A stretch of DNA of 64,000 bases from Cupriavidus numazuensis (GCF_905397435.1 NZ_CAJPVI010000033.1:1-64000), one strand, 5' to 3'; shown: positions 35,320 through 47,247, counted from the first letter of the stretch. Numbers and translations are program-made. The notes: generated from the sequence alone by a model not told the origin.

Positions 35320-35639
35320 GGAGCCCCTGTTCATCGCATCTGCGGCGCATCTCATTGATTCACGGCAAAGTTCTAGTCGGTAGGGGGCGCCTTGCCCAGC
35401 GAACGCCCCGCGGCGACCGTGATGGTGTTTCGCCCTCTCAACTTTGGCGCTTCTGTGCGGATGCTTTTTTGATATCACTCAACGTAGGATTCTTTCTGTG
35501 ATAGGTAAGTGCCTTATTCACTTCATGGTGTGTACCGGGATTCCCTATTCATGAAATGAGGCCTACGCTTGAGGTGATCAGACAGATCGTTGCTCTACCG
35601 GGATGGGAGCCGACGCTTTCTCGCATGAGGAGATAAGCC
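35320..35639. other. Intergenic, upstream of the sugar ABC operon
   Basis: About 320 bases that must hold the promoter of the four-gene ABC transporter operon. No clear operator is recognised; an FNR-like half site TTGATTCACGG near 35356 is too degenerate to call. Confidence 0.45.
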
Positions 35640-37031
35640 ATGGCCAAGACAGCGCATCCAGGTGGGCCCGACACGGTAGTCGCCGCCAGCAGCAAGACAA
35701 AGACCAACTCCGGCAGGCGCAGGTTTATCCGTGCCACCGGCGCCGCGGGGCTTGCCGCCGGCCTTGGGCCTTTCGTGATCACGCGCCACGCCCGCGCGGC
35801 GAAGCGCACGCTGAAGGTCCTGCAGTGGAACCACTTCGTGCCCGGCTACGACAAGTGGTTCGACGACACCTATGTGAAAGAGTGGGGCCAGAAGAACGAT
35901 ACCGAGGTGGTGGTCGACCACGTCGGCATTCCCGCGCTGGCCACGCGGGCGGCGGCGGAAGTGTCGGCGCAGAAGGGGCATGACCTGTTCATGTTCCTGT
36001 CGCCGCCGCCGGTGTACGAGGAACAGGTCATCGATCATGGCGAGATCTACGAGGAGTGCCAGCGCAAGCATGGCAAGCCGGTGGAGCTGGCGATCAAGAG
36101 CACCTACAACCCCAAGACGAAAAAGTACTTCGCCTTCTCCGACAGCTTCGTGCCGGACCCGATCAATTTCCGCAAGGACCTGTGGGACGAGGCCGGCATG
36201 AAGCCGCCTGACACCTGGATGGATCTCCTGGCCGCCGGGCGCAAGATAAAAAGCAGCCGCGGCATCCCGATCGGCGTCGGGCTGTCGGCGGAGCTCGACA
36301 CCGCGATGGCGATGCGCACTATCCTGTATGCCTTCGGCGGCTCGGTCCAGGATGAACGGCACGCCGTGGTACTGAACTCAAAGAACACCCTGGAAGCGGT
36401 CAAGTTCGTCAAGGCGCTGTACCAGGAGACGATGACCCCCGAAGTGATGGCGTGGGACCCGTCATCCAACAACCGCGCCATGCTGGCCGGCAAGATCTCG
36501 CTGTGCCTGAATGCGATTTCCATCACCCGCGAGGCGGAGAACAAGAACCTGGCGATCGGGCGCGACATCTGGCTGACGCAGGCGCTGCAGGGGCCGGCGC
36601 GGCGCATCGCGTTGGAGCACGTGATGGACTGCTATGTGATCTGGAAGTTCGCAGAGAACATTGCCGGCGCGAAGAAGTTCCTGGTCGACTATATCGACAA
36701 TTTCAGGCAGGGCTTCCTGGGCAGCGAGTTCTACAACTTTCCGTGCTTCCTCAGTACCGTGCCCGACCTGCAGAAGCTGATCGCGAACGATCAGAAGGCC
36801 GCACCGCACGACAAATACAAGGTCCTCGGCGCGCTGATGAACCAGGCGACCAATGTCGGCTATCCCGGCTATGCGAACGCGGCCATCGATGAGATCTTCA
36901 ATACCTGGGTACTCAACACCATGTTTGCCAAGGCAGCCACGGGCGACGAGACGCCGGAGAACGCCGTCCGCATTGCCGACGCCACCTGCAAGCGCATTTT
37001 CGCCAAGTGGCGCGAGAAGGGCATGGTGTAG
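35640..37031 (+). CDS. Carbohydrate ABC transporter substrate-binding protein (Tat-exported)
   Basis: A 463-residue periplasmic binding protein. A twin-arginine signal is seen as RRRFIRATGAAGLAAGLG (about residues 25-43), unusual for this class and implying export in folded form. The mature part has the bacterial extracellular binding protein 1 fold (VLQWNHFVPGYDKWFDDTYV, KRTLKVLQW start, later FVPDPINFRKDLWDEAGMKP, typical of sugar binders). It is the first gene of an SBP-ATPase-permease-permease operon. The ligand is unknown; sugars, polyols or glycerol-3-phosphate are plausible. Confidence 0.9.
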   Translation: MAKTAHPGGPDTVVAASSKTKTNSGRRRFIRATGAAGLAAGLGPFVITRHARAAKRTLKVLQWNHFVPGYDKWFDDTYVKEWGQKNDTEVVVDHVGIPALATRAAAEVSAQKGHDLFMFLSPPPVYEEQVIDHGEIYEECQRKHGKPVELAIKSTYNPKTKKYFAFSDSFVPDPINFRKDLWDEAGMKPPDTWMDLLAAGRKIKSSRGIPIGVGLSAELDTAMAMRTILYAFGGSVQDERHAVVLNSKNTLEAVKFVKALYQETMTPEVMAWDPSSNNRAMLAGKISLCLNAISITREAENKNLAIGRDIWLTQALQGPARRIALEHVMDCYVIWKFAENIAGAKKFLVDYIDNFRQGFLGSEFYNFPCFLSTVPDLQKLIANDQKAAPHDKYKVLGALMNQATNVGYPGYANAAIDEIFNTWVLNTMFAKAATGDETPENAVRIADATCKRIFAKWREKGMV

Positions 37032-37048
37032 CGCGATCTTGACTGTCT

Positions 37049-38077
37049 ATGGCTTCCGTGGAAGTTCGCTCGCTCACCAAGCATTTCGATGGCGCCAACG
37101 CGGTCGACAACGTCGACCTTGGCGCCCGCGATGCCGAGTTCCTGGTCCTGCTGGGGCCTTCCGGCTCCGGCAAGACCACGCTGTTGCGCCTGATTGCGGG
37201 GCTGGAGGCGCCGAGCGGCGGCGATATCCTGGTCGACGGGCGCGTCGTCACGGCATTGCCGCCCCGCTTGCGCAACATGGCCATGGTGTTCCAGAGCTAC
37301 GCCCTGTACCCGCACCTCAATGTGTCGGAAAACATCGCCTTTCCGCTGCGGGCCCGGCATGTATCGCGCGAGGAGGCTGAGCGCAAGGTGGGCTGGGCCG
37401 CACAGCTGTTCGGCATCGACCATCTGCTGCAGCGCAAACCGCGCCAGCTCTCCGGCGGGGAACGCCAGCGGGTCGCGCTGGCGCGCGCAGTGGTGCGCGA
37501 ACCGGTGGCGTTCCTGCTCGACGAACCCTTGTCCAACCTCGACGCCAAGCTACGCACTTCGGCACGCGACGAACTGCAGCGCTTCCAGCGGCGGCTGGCC
37601 ATCACCACCGTCTACGTTACGCACGACCAGATCGAGGCGCTGGGGTTGGGCGACCGCATCGCCATTCTCGACCATGGCAGAGTCCACCAGATCGGTACGC
37701 CGCAGGAGGTCTACGAGCATCCCGCCGATCTTTTCGTCGCCACCTTCATCGGCTCGCCGCCGATGAACCTGATGGAAGCCGACGGTGTCGTGACCGGCTT
37801 CCGGCCCGAGCATTTCCTGCCGCGCGAAGCCTATCCTGCGGAGGGGGCGCTGCGACCTTTCATGGTGGACGTGACTCGCATCGAGAACCTGGGATCGGAC
37901 CGCCTGATCTACGGCAGGCTGGAGCCGCCGCTACCGCAGGCCAGCGTGGTTTCGCGCATTCCCTGTACGGTGACCGTGCCGATCGCGACCGGCGGCGGAC
38001 ACCGCTTTGTGGTGCCCGAGCACAAGCTGCGCCGCTTCGATGCCAAATCCGGCGCCAGCCTGGGAGGCTCGCCGTGA
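37049..38077 (+). CDS. ABC transporter ATPase (MalK/UgpC-like)
   Basis: A 342-residue ATPase. Walker A is GPSGSGKTT (about residue 36), the Q-loop is in MVFQSYALYPHLNV, the signature is QLSGGERQRVALARA, Walker B is FLLDEPLSNLDAKL, and the H-switch is TVYVTHDQ. The C-terminal regulatory TOBE-like region (from about residue 240) marks it as a carbohydrate-importer ATPase. It starts 18 bases after the SBP stop and overlaps the first permease by four bases. Confidence 0.93.
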   Translation: MASVEVRSLTKHFDGANAVDNVDLGARDAEFLVLLGPSGSGKTTLLRLIAGLEAPSGGDILVDGRVVTALPPRLRNMAMVFQSYALYPHLNVSENIAFPLRARHVSREEAERKVGWAAQLFGIDHLLQRKPRQLSGGERQRVALARAVVREPVAFLLDEPLSNLDAKLRTSARDELQRFQRRLAITTVYVTHDQIEALGLGDRIAILDHGRVHQIGTPQEVYEHPADLFVATFIGSPPMNLMEADGVVTGFRPEHFLPREAYPAEGALRPFMVDVTRIENLGSDRLIYGRLEPPLPQASVVSRIPCTVTVPIATGGGHRFVVPEHKLRRFDAKSGASLGGSP

Positions 38078-39021
38078 AGCTGCTGCACGTCGCGACCAGG
38101 CAGCCTGCGCAGGAACGGGCGCGGCACCCCGTGCCACGCCTGGCCGACGACGACGGCTGGCTCGGCCGCGTCATGCTCGCGCCGGCGGTGATCTACATCG
38201 CTCTGCTGGTCGGCTTTCCGTTCCTGCTGTCGCTCTACTACAGCCTGACGGATGTCACGGTGGGCAGTCACGCGCTGCACTTCGTCGGCCTGCGGAACTT
38301 CCGCCGCGTGCTGGAGAGCGACACGTTCTGGCGCTCGCTGGGCAACGCGCTCGTATTCACGCTGGTGTCGCAGGTACTGGTAGTGGTGCTGGGCAAGATG
38401 CTCGCTATGGCCCTGTACAGCGACTTCCGCGGCAAATGGCTGGTGCGCCTGCTGATCCTGTTGCCATGGGTGGCGCCGATCTCGCTCGGCACCATCGGCT
38501 GGCTGTGGATCTTCGATCCGGTCTACAGCATCATCAACTGGATTTTGCGCGCGGTCGGGGCGCTGGGGCCGCATGGCGGGCCGGTGTGGCTCGGCCAGCC
38601 GGATCTGGCGATGGCATCCGTCATCGTGGTTGACGTCTGGCGCTTGCTGCCGCTGGCGACGGTGATCATCCTTGCCGGCCTGAGCGGCATCCCGCAGGAC
38701 ATCCACGACGCCGCCGAGATGGACGGCGCGGGCTTCTGGCGCCACCTGTTCCTCATCAATATTCCGCTGGTGATGCCCATCATGCTGGTGGCGCTGCTGT
38801 TCGGCATCGTGTTCACCTTCACCGACATGATCATCATTTACGTGCTGACCCGCGGCGGGCCCTACGACACCACGCAGGTGCTGGCCAGCCTGGCCTTCTT
38901 CACCGGCATACAGGGCGGTGACCTGGCGGAAGGCGCGGCGATCTCGCTGTTCCTGTTCCCCGTACTGGCGGCTGTCGTGATCGTGCTGCTGACCGTAGCG
39001 CGCCGCACGGAGGTGACCTGA
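38074..39021 (+). CDS. ABC transporter permease (MalF/UgpA-like)
   Basis: A 315-residue inner-membrane permease with six hydrophobic segments. The EAA motif is DIHDAAEMDGAGFWRHLFLI, which contacts the ATPase. The N-terminal extension (residues 1-25) is hydrophilic. It overlaps the ATPase gene by four bases and is followed by the second permease one base after its stop. Confidence 0.92.
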   Translation: MKLLHVATRQPAQERARHPVPRLADDDGWLGRVMLAPAVIYIALLVGFPFLLSLYYSLTDVTVGSHALHFVGLRNFRRVLESDTFWRSLGNALVFTLVSQVLVVVLGKMLAMALYSDFRGKWLVRLLILLPWVAPISLGTIGWLWIFDPVYSIINWILRAVGALGPHGGPVWLGQPDLAMASVIVVDVWRLLPLATVIILAGLSGIPQDIHDAAEMDGAGFWRHLFLINIPLVMPIMLVALLFGIVFTFTDMIIIYVLTRGGPYDTTQVLASLAFFTGIQGGDLAEGAAISLFLFPVLAAVVIVLLTVARRTEVT

Positions 39022-39022
39022 C

Positions 39023-39877
39023 ATGCGCCCTGCTGGCATCACTTACCGTCGCTGGGCCGCTCGCGGCGCGCATTTTGGCATCATCGCCGCCTTCGTGGCG
39101 TTCTGCGCGTTCCCGTTCTACTGGATGCTGATCACCACCTTCAAGGACGTGCATGACCTGATCAACACCGCCAACAACCCCTTCCTGTTCAACCTGCCGC
39201 CTACGCTGGACAACCTGCGGGTGCTGTTCGGCGAGACCCGCTATGTGCGCTGGGTGCTCAACACGCTCGTGGTGGCCGTTGGCGTGGTGGGAATTACGCT
39301 GCTGCTGTCCGTGCCCGCTGGCTACAGCCTGGCATGCCTGTCGGGACGCTGGGGCAGGCAGTGGGCCATCGGCATCTTCCTGACCTACCTGATCCCGCCA
39401 ACCATCCTGTTCATCCCGTTCTCGCGCATCATCGGCGCGCTGGGCCTGCAAGATTCGCTGTGGTCGCTGGTGCTGGTGTACCCCAGCTTCACGGTGCCGT
39501 TCTGCAGCTGGCTGATGATGGGATTCTTCAAGGCGGTGCCGCGCGACATCGAGGAAGCCGCGATGATGGACGGGCTAAGCCGCTTCGCCGCCTTCCTGAA
39601 AGTAGTGGTGCCGTTGTCGTCGAGCGGGATCCTGACCGTGGTCATCTTCAGCGCCACCTTGGCAATGCAGGAGTTCGTCTACGCACTGACCTTTATCACA
39701 AGTTCGTCGCAGTACACAGTGGGCGTGGGCGTGCCGACCTTCCTGGTGCGGGGCGATGTGTACTTCTGGGGGTCGCTGATGGGCGCGTGCCTGATCGTCA
39801 GCGTACCGGTGGCGGTGCTTTACAACAGCTTCCTTGACCGCTTCGTGGCCGGGTTTACCGTCGGCGCGATCAAATAA
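39023..39877 (+). CDS. ABC transporter permease (MalG/UgpE-like)
   Basis: A 284-residue permease, second half of the heterodimeric channel. The EAA motif is DIEEAAMMDGLSRFAAFLKV. N-terminal segment FVAFCAFPFYWMLITTFKD is typical of the MalG group. It completes the importer; no sugar-processing enzyme or dedicated regulator follows, so the substrate cannot be fixed from context. Confidence 0.92.
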   Translation: MRPAGITYRRWAARGAHFGIIAAFVAFCAFPFYWMLITTFKDVHDLINTANNPFLFNLPPTLDNLRVLFGETRYVRWVLNTLVVAVGVVGITLLLSVPAGYSLACLSGRWGRQWAIGIFLTYLIPPTILFIPFSRIIGALGLQDSLWSLVLVYPSFTVPFCSWLMMGFFKAVPRDIEEAAMMDGLSRFAAFLKVVVPLSSSGILTVVIFSATLAMQEFVYALTFITSSSQYTVGVGVPTFLVRGDVYFWGSLMGACLIVSVPVAVLYNSFLDRFVAGFTVGAIK

Positions 39878-39936
39878 GCCTCAATCACACTGTGGGTGAT
39901 CTGCTGCATCGTTCGCTGCCAAAGACCGATCGACCT

Positions 39937-42900
39937 TCACCACGCCGGCATCGCCGCCGATGGGGGAGCTTGCGGCAACCGGATCCCCGGCGGCCAGTCA
40001 CTGCAGCGCAGCAGCGGCTGGCTGCTGCCGGGCACGGCCATTGCCGCCACCTGTGGCGCCATATAGCGCAGCAGATGCACGGCCAGCGCGCTTGTAAAGC
40101 TGTAGTGCACTGCGTAGGGCGCCATGGCGCTAATGGTCACGGTCCCAAAGAAGCGCTCGCCCAAAATGAACACAAAGGTCGCCGAGCGGCTCACCGAGCG
40201 CGATGCGATTCGCCGCCCGCCCGTCGCGTACACTTGGAAGCGCTGGTCTCCTGTGCCAGTCTTGCCCGCCACCGGCAAAGGTATCCCGCCCTTGCCGGGC
40301 ACGACAAAGGCGCCATTGATCGACTTGGCCGTGCCACGCTCCACCACATCCAGCATTGAACGCCGCACCACCGCTGTCAGCTCGGCAGGCAGTAACCGCT
40401 TCCCCGGCAGGGGCTGGAGGACAAAGCGCGTCGCATAAGGTGTATTGGCCGCAAACTCCAGGCTATGGACCGTGGTGTTTTGCGTGACAACGCCGTCATT
40501 GAGGATGATGCCGGCCAACTCTGCCAGCGCGGCGGGCCGGTCGCCCGAGGCGCCAATGGCAGTTGCATAAGACGGCGTCAACGAATCAAAGGGATAGCCC
40601 AAGCGCTGCCAGCGCTTCGCGATGCGCTGGAATGCCTCCCGCTCCAGCACGGTGCGGATGCGATTGTCTTGAGCAGACTTGCTGTGGGAGCGAAACAGCC
40701 AGCGGTACACCGTCTGGCGTTCAGCCGTGCTGTCGCGCAGGATCTGCGACAGCGTGGCGTCAGGATGCTTACCTAGGTATTCCACCATCCAAAGTTCCAG
40801 CGGGTGGATGCGCGACAGATAGCCGCGGTCATTGAGGTTGAACTTGTCGTGCCCATACTTGCGGTACAAGGCCGGCAGGTCCTCGCCGGCCAACTGCTTG
40901 GCGGACCTCCGTGAGCGCATGATGCGGACAAAGCTGTCCTCGTCCAAGTCCGGCCGGGCGCTCAGCAGCGTGACCGACAGGCGCACCGCGGTGTAGTGCG
41001 GCGTGCTCAGTTGCACGCGCCCCAGCAGCGTCGCCAGGCGCTGGTCTGAATCCTTGCCACGGTAGTGCTGGTAGAAGCCGGTCATGTAGGCCGCGCCCTC
41101 CTGGTCGGCAAAGCGTTCCAGGTAGGCACGGCGCTCAGGCGAATGGCGGTCTTCGAAGAGGTTGCTCCTGTCGGGCCGGGCGTGGAACATGTCATGGCGC
41201 ACGATATCGCGCATGATGCGGATGAAGACCAGGTTGACCGAATGCTGGAAACCTTCTCGCACAGTCATGATGCGCTCGCCCTCCCAGCGCTCGAAGTTAC
41301 TGAAGCTCTGCAGGCCGCCTCCGGTAAAGAAGGCTTCGCCCGGGTTGCCAGAATACTTGCGTTCCATGGCGGCTTCCAGCATCGGGGTCAGTTCGCGGTC
41401 TGCCGGCGAACGCGCCTGGGTCAGGTAATCGACTGCCCAGCGGCTGAGCGCATCCTGCTTCGCCAGCTTCACGCCGGCCAGCTCCACGCGGCTCATGCCG
41501 GCATAGCGGGCATGCAGCTCGGTGACGATCTCCAGGTAGGTGACCAGCGTGCGCAGCTTGGCGGTGGAGCCCAGGTTGAGGCGGGCGCCGCTGTTGATGT
41601 CGAACGGCTGGTCCACGTTGTCTGCCTGCACCCGCACCACGCTGGCATTGCCCACGCGCTCGAACAGTGTGAAACTGGCCATTAGCTTCGACGGGTCATC
41701 CTGGTCGCGCAGCATGTTGTGCCCATATAGGCCCATCTTACGGGCATCATCCTTGTTCTTCAGGCGTAGTAGCGTTTGGGTCGCCATTCGCTGGGCTTCG
41801 CGGTTGATGGTGCCGTCCACGGTCAGGTCCAGGCGGTCCATGTCATAGCGGCTGTCGACTCCGGTCAGCCTGCCAATGTCAGCACGCACGCGGTTGATGG
41901 CCTTGCGGGTAATGAAGGGTTCCGCTGTTAACTTTGCCGGGGGCGCGGCCTTGTCAAGCGGCTGCTGCAACGCAGCATCGCGAAGTTGCGGCGTAATAAT
42001 CCCGTTCGCGGCCAGCAAGCGCAGGTAGCTGCCGGTCAATGCATCCAGGTTGGTGTCGTCGCGGCGCAGGTGGTACGACGGCCGGCGCTGCGAGATGATC
42101 AGCGACAGCGCGCGCTTGAAGGCCAGAGCCTCGCGGCCAGCCGGAGCGCGGGGGTCCATCTCCCTCATGAGCCGGTTAACCCCGCCGAAATCCTCCCCGT
42201 ACCAGACCCACAATGCGTCGCCGATCCCATTGATCTCGCCGAAACCCGCGCGCGCGGACAGTGGCACCGTATTTAGGTAGTCGACCACAATGCGCTCACG
42301 GGCACGCCGTGTGTCCGGGCCGTCCGCGTAGGCCCTCAGCGAGGCCGAGGTCATCTGCCGGAACTTCTCCCCAATCGATTGCGTGCGGCCTTCAGGTGAG
42401 TGCCGGTACTTCTCGATCTGCGTGGCCAGGGTGCTGCCACCGGGAGATTCATGCGAACTGTCGACTAGCCGGATGAGCCGGTCGATCGCAGCCCGCGACA
42501 GACGTTTCCAGTCTAGCGCCGGGTTCAAATTCGGGTACTCGGGGTTAAGCAGCCCTTGGTTCTCCACGAACAGAAGTGCGCCAACCAACACCGGCGGCAC
42601 CGCTCCAAAATCTTCATACTGCCGCTGCGGATAGCGTTCGAAATCCAGCGTAAGACCGTTGCAGTCGCGCAGCGCCAAGCCGGCCTGACTTTTTTCTCGG
42701 TACGGGGGAAAGATCCCATATTCCATCATCCGAACCATCTCGGGCGACATGCGCGCCTGCTCCGCCAGTACGTAACCGCGCTGCGTCAGCCGCTCGGCAA
42801 AGAGCGGCATCCCGCCATAGCCCAGGCGAGCGTCATAAGGACCGGAACGTGGGAAGGAGATGCTGTCGCTGGCACCCGGCCGCACCTCGAACGTTAGTTC

Positions 42901-43029
42901 CTGGCTGAACTGGCCCAGCAGGCGCGCCTGCCATAGCGAATTTCGCACTTCGCTGGCGACGAGACTATAAGCGACATACCCGCCCCCACAGAGGGCCAAG
43001 AAAGCAAAAATCCGGCCACGTCGCAACAC
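39937..43029 (-). CDS. Large class A penicillin-binding protein (transglycosylase/transpeptidase)
   Basis: A 1030-residue bifunctional peptidoglycan synthase with an N-terminal membrane anchor (IFAFLALCGGGYVAYSLV). The GT51 transglycosylase region contains GALLFVENQGLLNPEYPN and GGSTLATQIEKYRHSPEGRT; the canonical EDxxF motif is changed to VENQG. The transpeptidase has SxxK in LNLGSTAKLRT, SVN in FQHSVNLVFIR and KTG in VAGKTGTGDQ. It is longer than PBP1a (about 800) with an additional region between the SVN and KTG motifs. It is an accessory-replicon cell-wall enzyme, probably for stress or growth under particular conditions. Confidence 0.85.
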   Translation of the reverse strand: MLRRGRIFAFLALCGGGYVAYSLVASEVRNSLWQARLLGQFSQELTFEVRPGASDSISFPRSGPYDARLGYGGMPLFAERLTQRGYVLAEQARMSPEMVRMMEYGIFPPYREKSQAGLALRDCNGLTLDFERYPQRQYEDFGAVPPVLVGALLFVENQGLLNPEYPNLNPALDWKRLSRAAIDRLIRLVDSSHESPGGSTLATQIEKYRHSPEGRTQSIGEKFRQMTSASLRAYADGPDTRRARERIVVDYLNTVPLSARAGFGEINGIGDALWVWYGEDFGGVNRLMREMDPRAPAGREALAFKRALSLIISQRRPSYHLRRDDTNLDALTGSYLRLLAANGIITPQLRDAALQQPLDKAAPPAKLTAEPFITRKAINRVRADIGRLTGVDSRYDMDRLDLTVDGTINREAQRMATQTLLRLKNKDDARKMGLYGHNMLRDQDDPSKLMASFTLFERVGNASVVRVQADNVDQPFDINSGARLNLGSTAKLRTLVTYLEIVTELHARYAGMSRVELAGVKLAKQDALSRWAVDYLTQARSPADRELTPMLEAAMERKYSGNPGEAFFTGGGLQSFSNFERWEGERIMTVREGFQHSVNLVFIRIMRDIVRHDMFHARPDRSNLFEDRHSPERRAYLERFADQEGAAYMTGFYQHYRGKDSDQRLATLLGRVQLSTPHYTAVRLSVTLLSARPDLDEDSFVRIMRSRRSAKQLAGEDLPALYRKYGHDKFNLNDRGYLSRIHPLELWMVEYLGKHPDATLSQILRDSTAERQTVYRWLFRSHSKSAQDNRIRTVLEREAFQRIAKRWQRLGYPFDSLTPSYATAIGASGDRPAALAELAGIILNDGVVTQNTTVHSLEFAANTPYATRFVLQPLPGKRLLPAELTAVVRRSMLDVVERGTAKSINGAFVVPGKGGIPLPVAGKTGTGDQRFQVYATGGRRIASRSVSRSATFVFILGERFFGTVTISAMAPYAVHYSFTSALAVHLLRYMAPQVAAMAVPGSSQPLLRCSDWPPGIRLPQAPPSAAMPAW

Positions 43030-43355
43030 GTCACGGCTCTCCGGTTACCAACGCACGTCGGCGATGCAGACTACCGCCGGCTTCAAGCGTGAATGAGGCG
43101 GGCCATCTTTCGCGTGTACCACCTATCTACATATTACAAGCCACGCAAGGCGTGTGGGTGCGTGGCTGTGACCGCGCAAAAAAGGTAGGCTAGCAAAATT
43201 GCAGTCGGATTCTCGGGCAATGGAGAGCACGACTGGTCCATATATGACTGCAACTAGTCATTGAGCACGGCCCTATTCCGGCACCGAGAAAAGCAGATTG
43301 GCTTGCGACCAGTCATCGCGCACTGGGAATGCTCGATACCAGCGCAAGCGCGCAC
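43030..43355. other. Intergenic, PBP promoter region and liv remnant boundary
   Basis: About 325 bases. It contains the stem GCCACGCA ... TGCGTGGC at 43140-43166, a possible terminator or recombination scar. No gene is supported. Confidence 0.45.
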
Positions 43356-43588
43356 ACGGAGCGTATGTTCAACCTGTTCCCAAGGCTGGGCGAGCGCCGC
43401 AGGCAAGCCAGCGGCACGCTTTCCGGGGGCGAGCGTCAGATGGTCGCAGTAGCGCGGGCGCTGATGGCGAACCCCAAAGTACTGATGCTGGATGAGCCAT
43501 CGGCCGGCCTGTCGCCCAGCCTGGTGGACACGCTGTTCTGCAAGATGCGCGAGGCGCGGGATCTCGGCGTGACGATTCTACTGGCCCA
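43356..43588 (+). pseudogene. livF: livF fragment, middle part (branched-chain amino-acid ABC ATPase)
   Basis: [20 protein letters not shown], then the signature [20 protein letters not shown], Walker [21 protein letters not shown] and then DLGVTILLA. The N-terminal Walker A half is missing and the sequence breaks after VTILL, where the gene should continue VEQNAK. The continuation is found inverted at 43589-43738. Confidence 0.85.
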
Positions 43589-43738
43589 TCATGACAACCC
43601 CCGGCGCAGCCCGAGAGAGAGTTCTACGATCTCCGGGTTGCCAAGCAGTTCCTTGGCACTGCCCGTGACGCGATCCCGGCCCTGTGCCAGCACGTAACCC
43701 CTGTCGGAAATGGCTAGGGCGGCCTTCGCGTTTGCCCG
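43589..43738 (-). pseudogene. livF: livF fragment, C-terminal part, inverted
   Basis: On the minus strand [20 protein letters not shown], then [20 protein letters not shown], then GLRRGLS and a stop at 43589-43591. This is exactly the missing C-terminus of the livF fragment immediately to the left, but in the opposite orientation, so this segment was flipped in place. Confidence 0.8.
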
Positions 43739-44168
43739 ACCACATTGCAGGCGCCGCCGCGTTCGGCCCGCTCACGTTCGGCTGGAGCGCTTCCTGATCG
43801 CACTGGCCGCGGCCGCTGTCATGGCCGCAGCGCTCGCCCTGCTGTTGGACCGGCTGTTCTTCCGTCCCCTGCGCGCCAGCAGTATGGCAGCGACCGTTGT
43901 CATTGCGTCGTTCGGCGCCTCGCTGGCACTACGCAATCTGGTGGTATTCGTATGGGGCCCGCAGCCAGAGTACCCACTCGCACGAGATTGCCCTTGTGCA
44001 GGAGGTGCTGCCCGGTGTCAGGCTGACCTGCGACGAGATCTTTGTGGTGGTGCTGACCGCGCTACTGATGGTCGCCCTGCATCTCTTCCTGCGCCGCGCC
44101 CGACTTGGCAAGGCCATGCGTGCCGTATCAGACAACCCTGCCCTGGCCAGCGTCAGCGGCATTCCCAA
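43736..44168 (+). pseudogene. livH: livH fragment, N-proximal part (permease)
   Basis: DHIAGAAAFGPLTFGWSA in one frame, then FLIALAAAAVMAAALALLLD, then FRPLRASSMAATVVIASFGA in a second, then HSHEIALVQEVLPGVRL and LFLRRARLGKAMRAVSDNPA in a third. Two frameshifts; it breaks after VSGIPN. It lacks the first 50-60 residues of LivH. The C-terminal half is found inverted at 44269-44735. Confidence 0.8.
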
Positions 44169-44169
44169 T

Positions 44170-44272
44170 TAGACCCGTATAGCCCCAATTGCAGGTTCAG
44201 CCCAAGACAGACCACCGCAAAGATCAGCGCCTGGGTCAGGAGGAAGACCGCATAGGAAACGATGCCGCTCAT
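44170..44272 (-). pseudogene. livM: livM fragment, N-terminal start, inverted
   Basis: Minus-strand start MSGIVSYAVFLLTQALIFAV, then VCLGLNLQLGLYG, the typical LivM N-terminus. It overlaps the stop of the inverted livH C-terminal fragment by ATGA, preserving the original livH-livM junction. The rest of livM is missing. Confidence 0.75.
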
Positions 44273-44735
44273 GATCGCTCTCCCAGAATGCCCCTCGGGT
44301 AGCACAGCAGGCGGAGAAACATAATCAGAAAGCCCACGGCGGGCTTGTATGTGCCGCGCCGGTCAGGGGCACCTAGATCGACTGGCCAGGCCGATGATCA
44401 TTCCGACCAGCGCCGCGCCGTAGATGCTGCCGACACCTCCGAGGGATGCCGCCGCAAACATGGGTAACACAAGGGTTAAAGCCCATCTCGGGTGAGATCT
44501 GCACCGTCAGGCCATAAAGGACGCCGGCAATGGCAGCCAGTCCGCCACCACCCAGGTCCAGCGGATCACGCCGCGCACATCTTCCGGCCGCGTGGTTTGA
44601 GCCGGGAGGAAGCAACCGTATCGCGCGACGCCCGCATTTCCGCCCCGCGAGCGCGTCGGATCGGTCATACCGGTGCACCAGGATAGCCTGCGCGCCGTGT
44701 CGGCGTAGCGGCACAAAAACACCTTGATCCACATC
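44269..44735 (-). pseudogene. livH: livH fragment, C-terminal part, inverted and degenerate
   Basis: AAIAGVLYGLTVQISPEMGF, then, after indels, AVGFLIMFLRLLCYPRGI and LGERS with a stop at 44269-44271. This is the second half of LivH in the opposite orientation to its first half at 43736-44168. Confidence 0.75.
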
Positions 44736-44737
44736 AA
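44724..44737 (+). promoter_or_regulatory. FNR/ANR-type box of the Spy-like/N-ATPase operon
   Basis: TTGAT-CCAC-ATCAA matches the FNR/ANR/DNR consensus at every defined base. A -10-like TATAGT lies at 44759-44764, predicting a transcript start near 44771, which puts the box centre about 41 bases upstream, the class II activation position. It lies about 100 bases before the Spy-like gene. Confidence 0.75.
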
Positions 44738-44740
44738 ATA

Positions 44741-44772
44741 TCAGGACATGACATTTTCTATAGTTGTCCTGA
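44741..44772. promoter_or_regulatory. Inverted repeat overlapping the predicted transcript start
   Basis: TCAGGACA (44741-44748) and TGTCCTGA (44765-44772) are perfect inverted arms 16 bases apart, enclosing the -10 candidate. This is a possible second operator (repressor or metal/redox regulator). Confidence 0.5.
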
Positions 44773-44839
44773 AGTCGCCCTTACTCCGGCCGCAGTTCCG
44801 GCACGCTGCCGGGCGCCAATCCGAACAAAGGAGATAAGA

Positions 44840-47247
<2,408 letters not shown>

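Noticed and set aside
35352-35370. FNR-like site TTGATTCACGGCAA before the sugar ABC operon
   Set aside because: Two mismatches in the second half-site and no suitable -10 sequence at the right distance.
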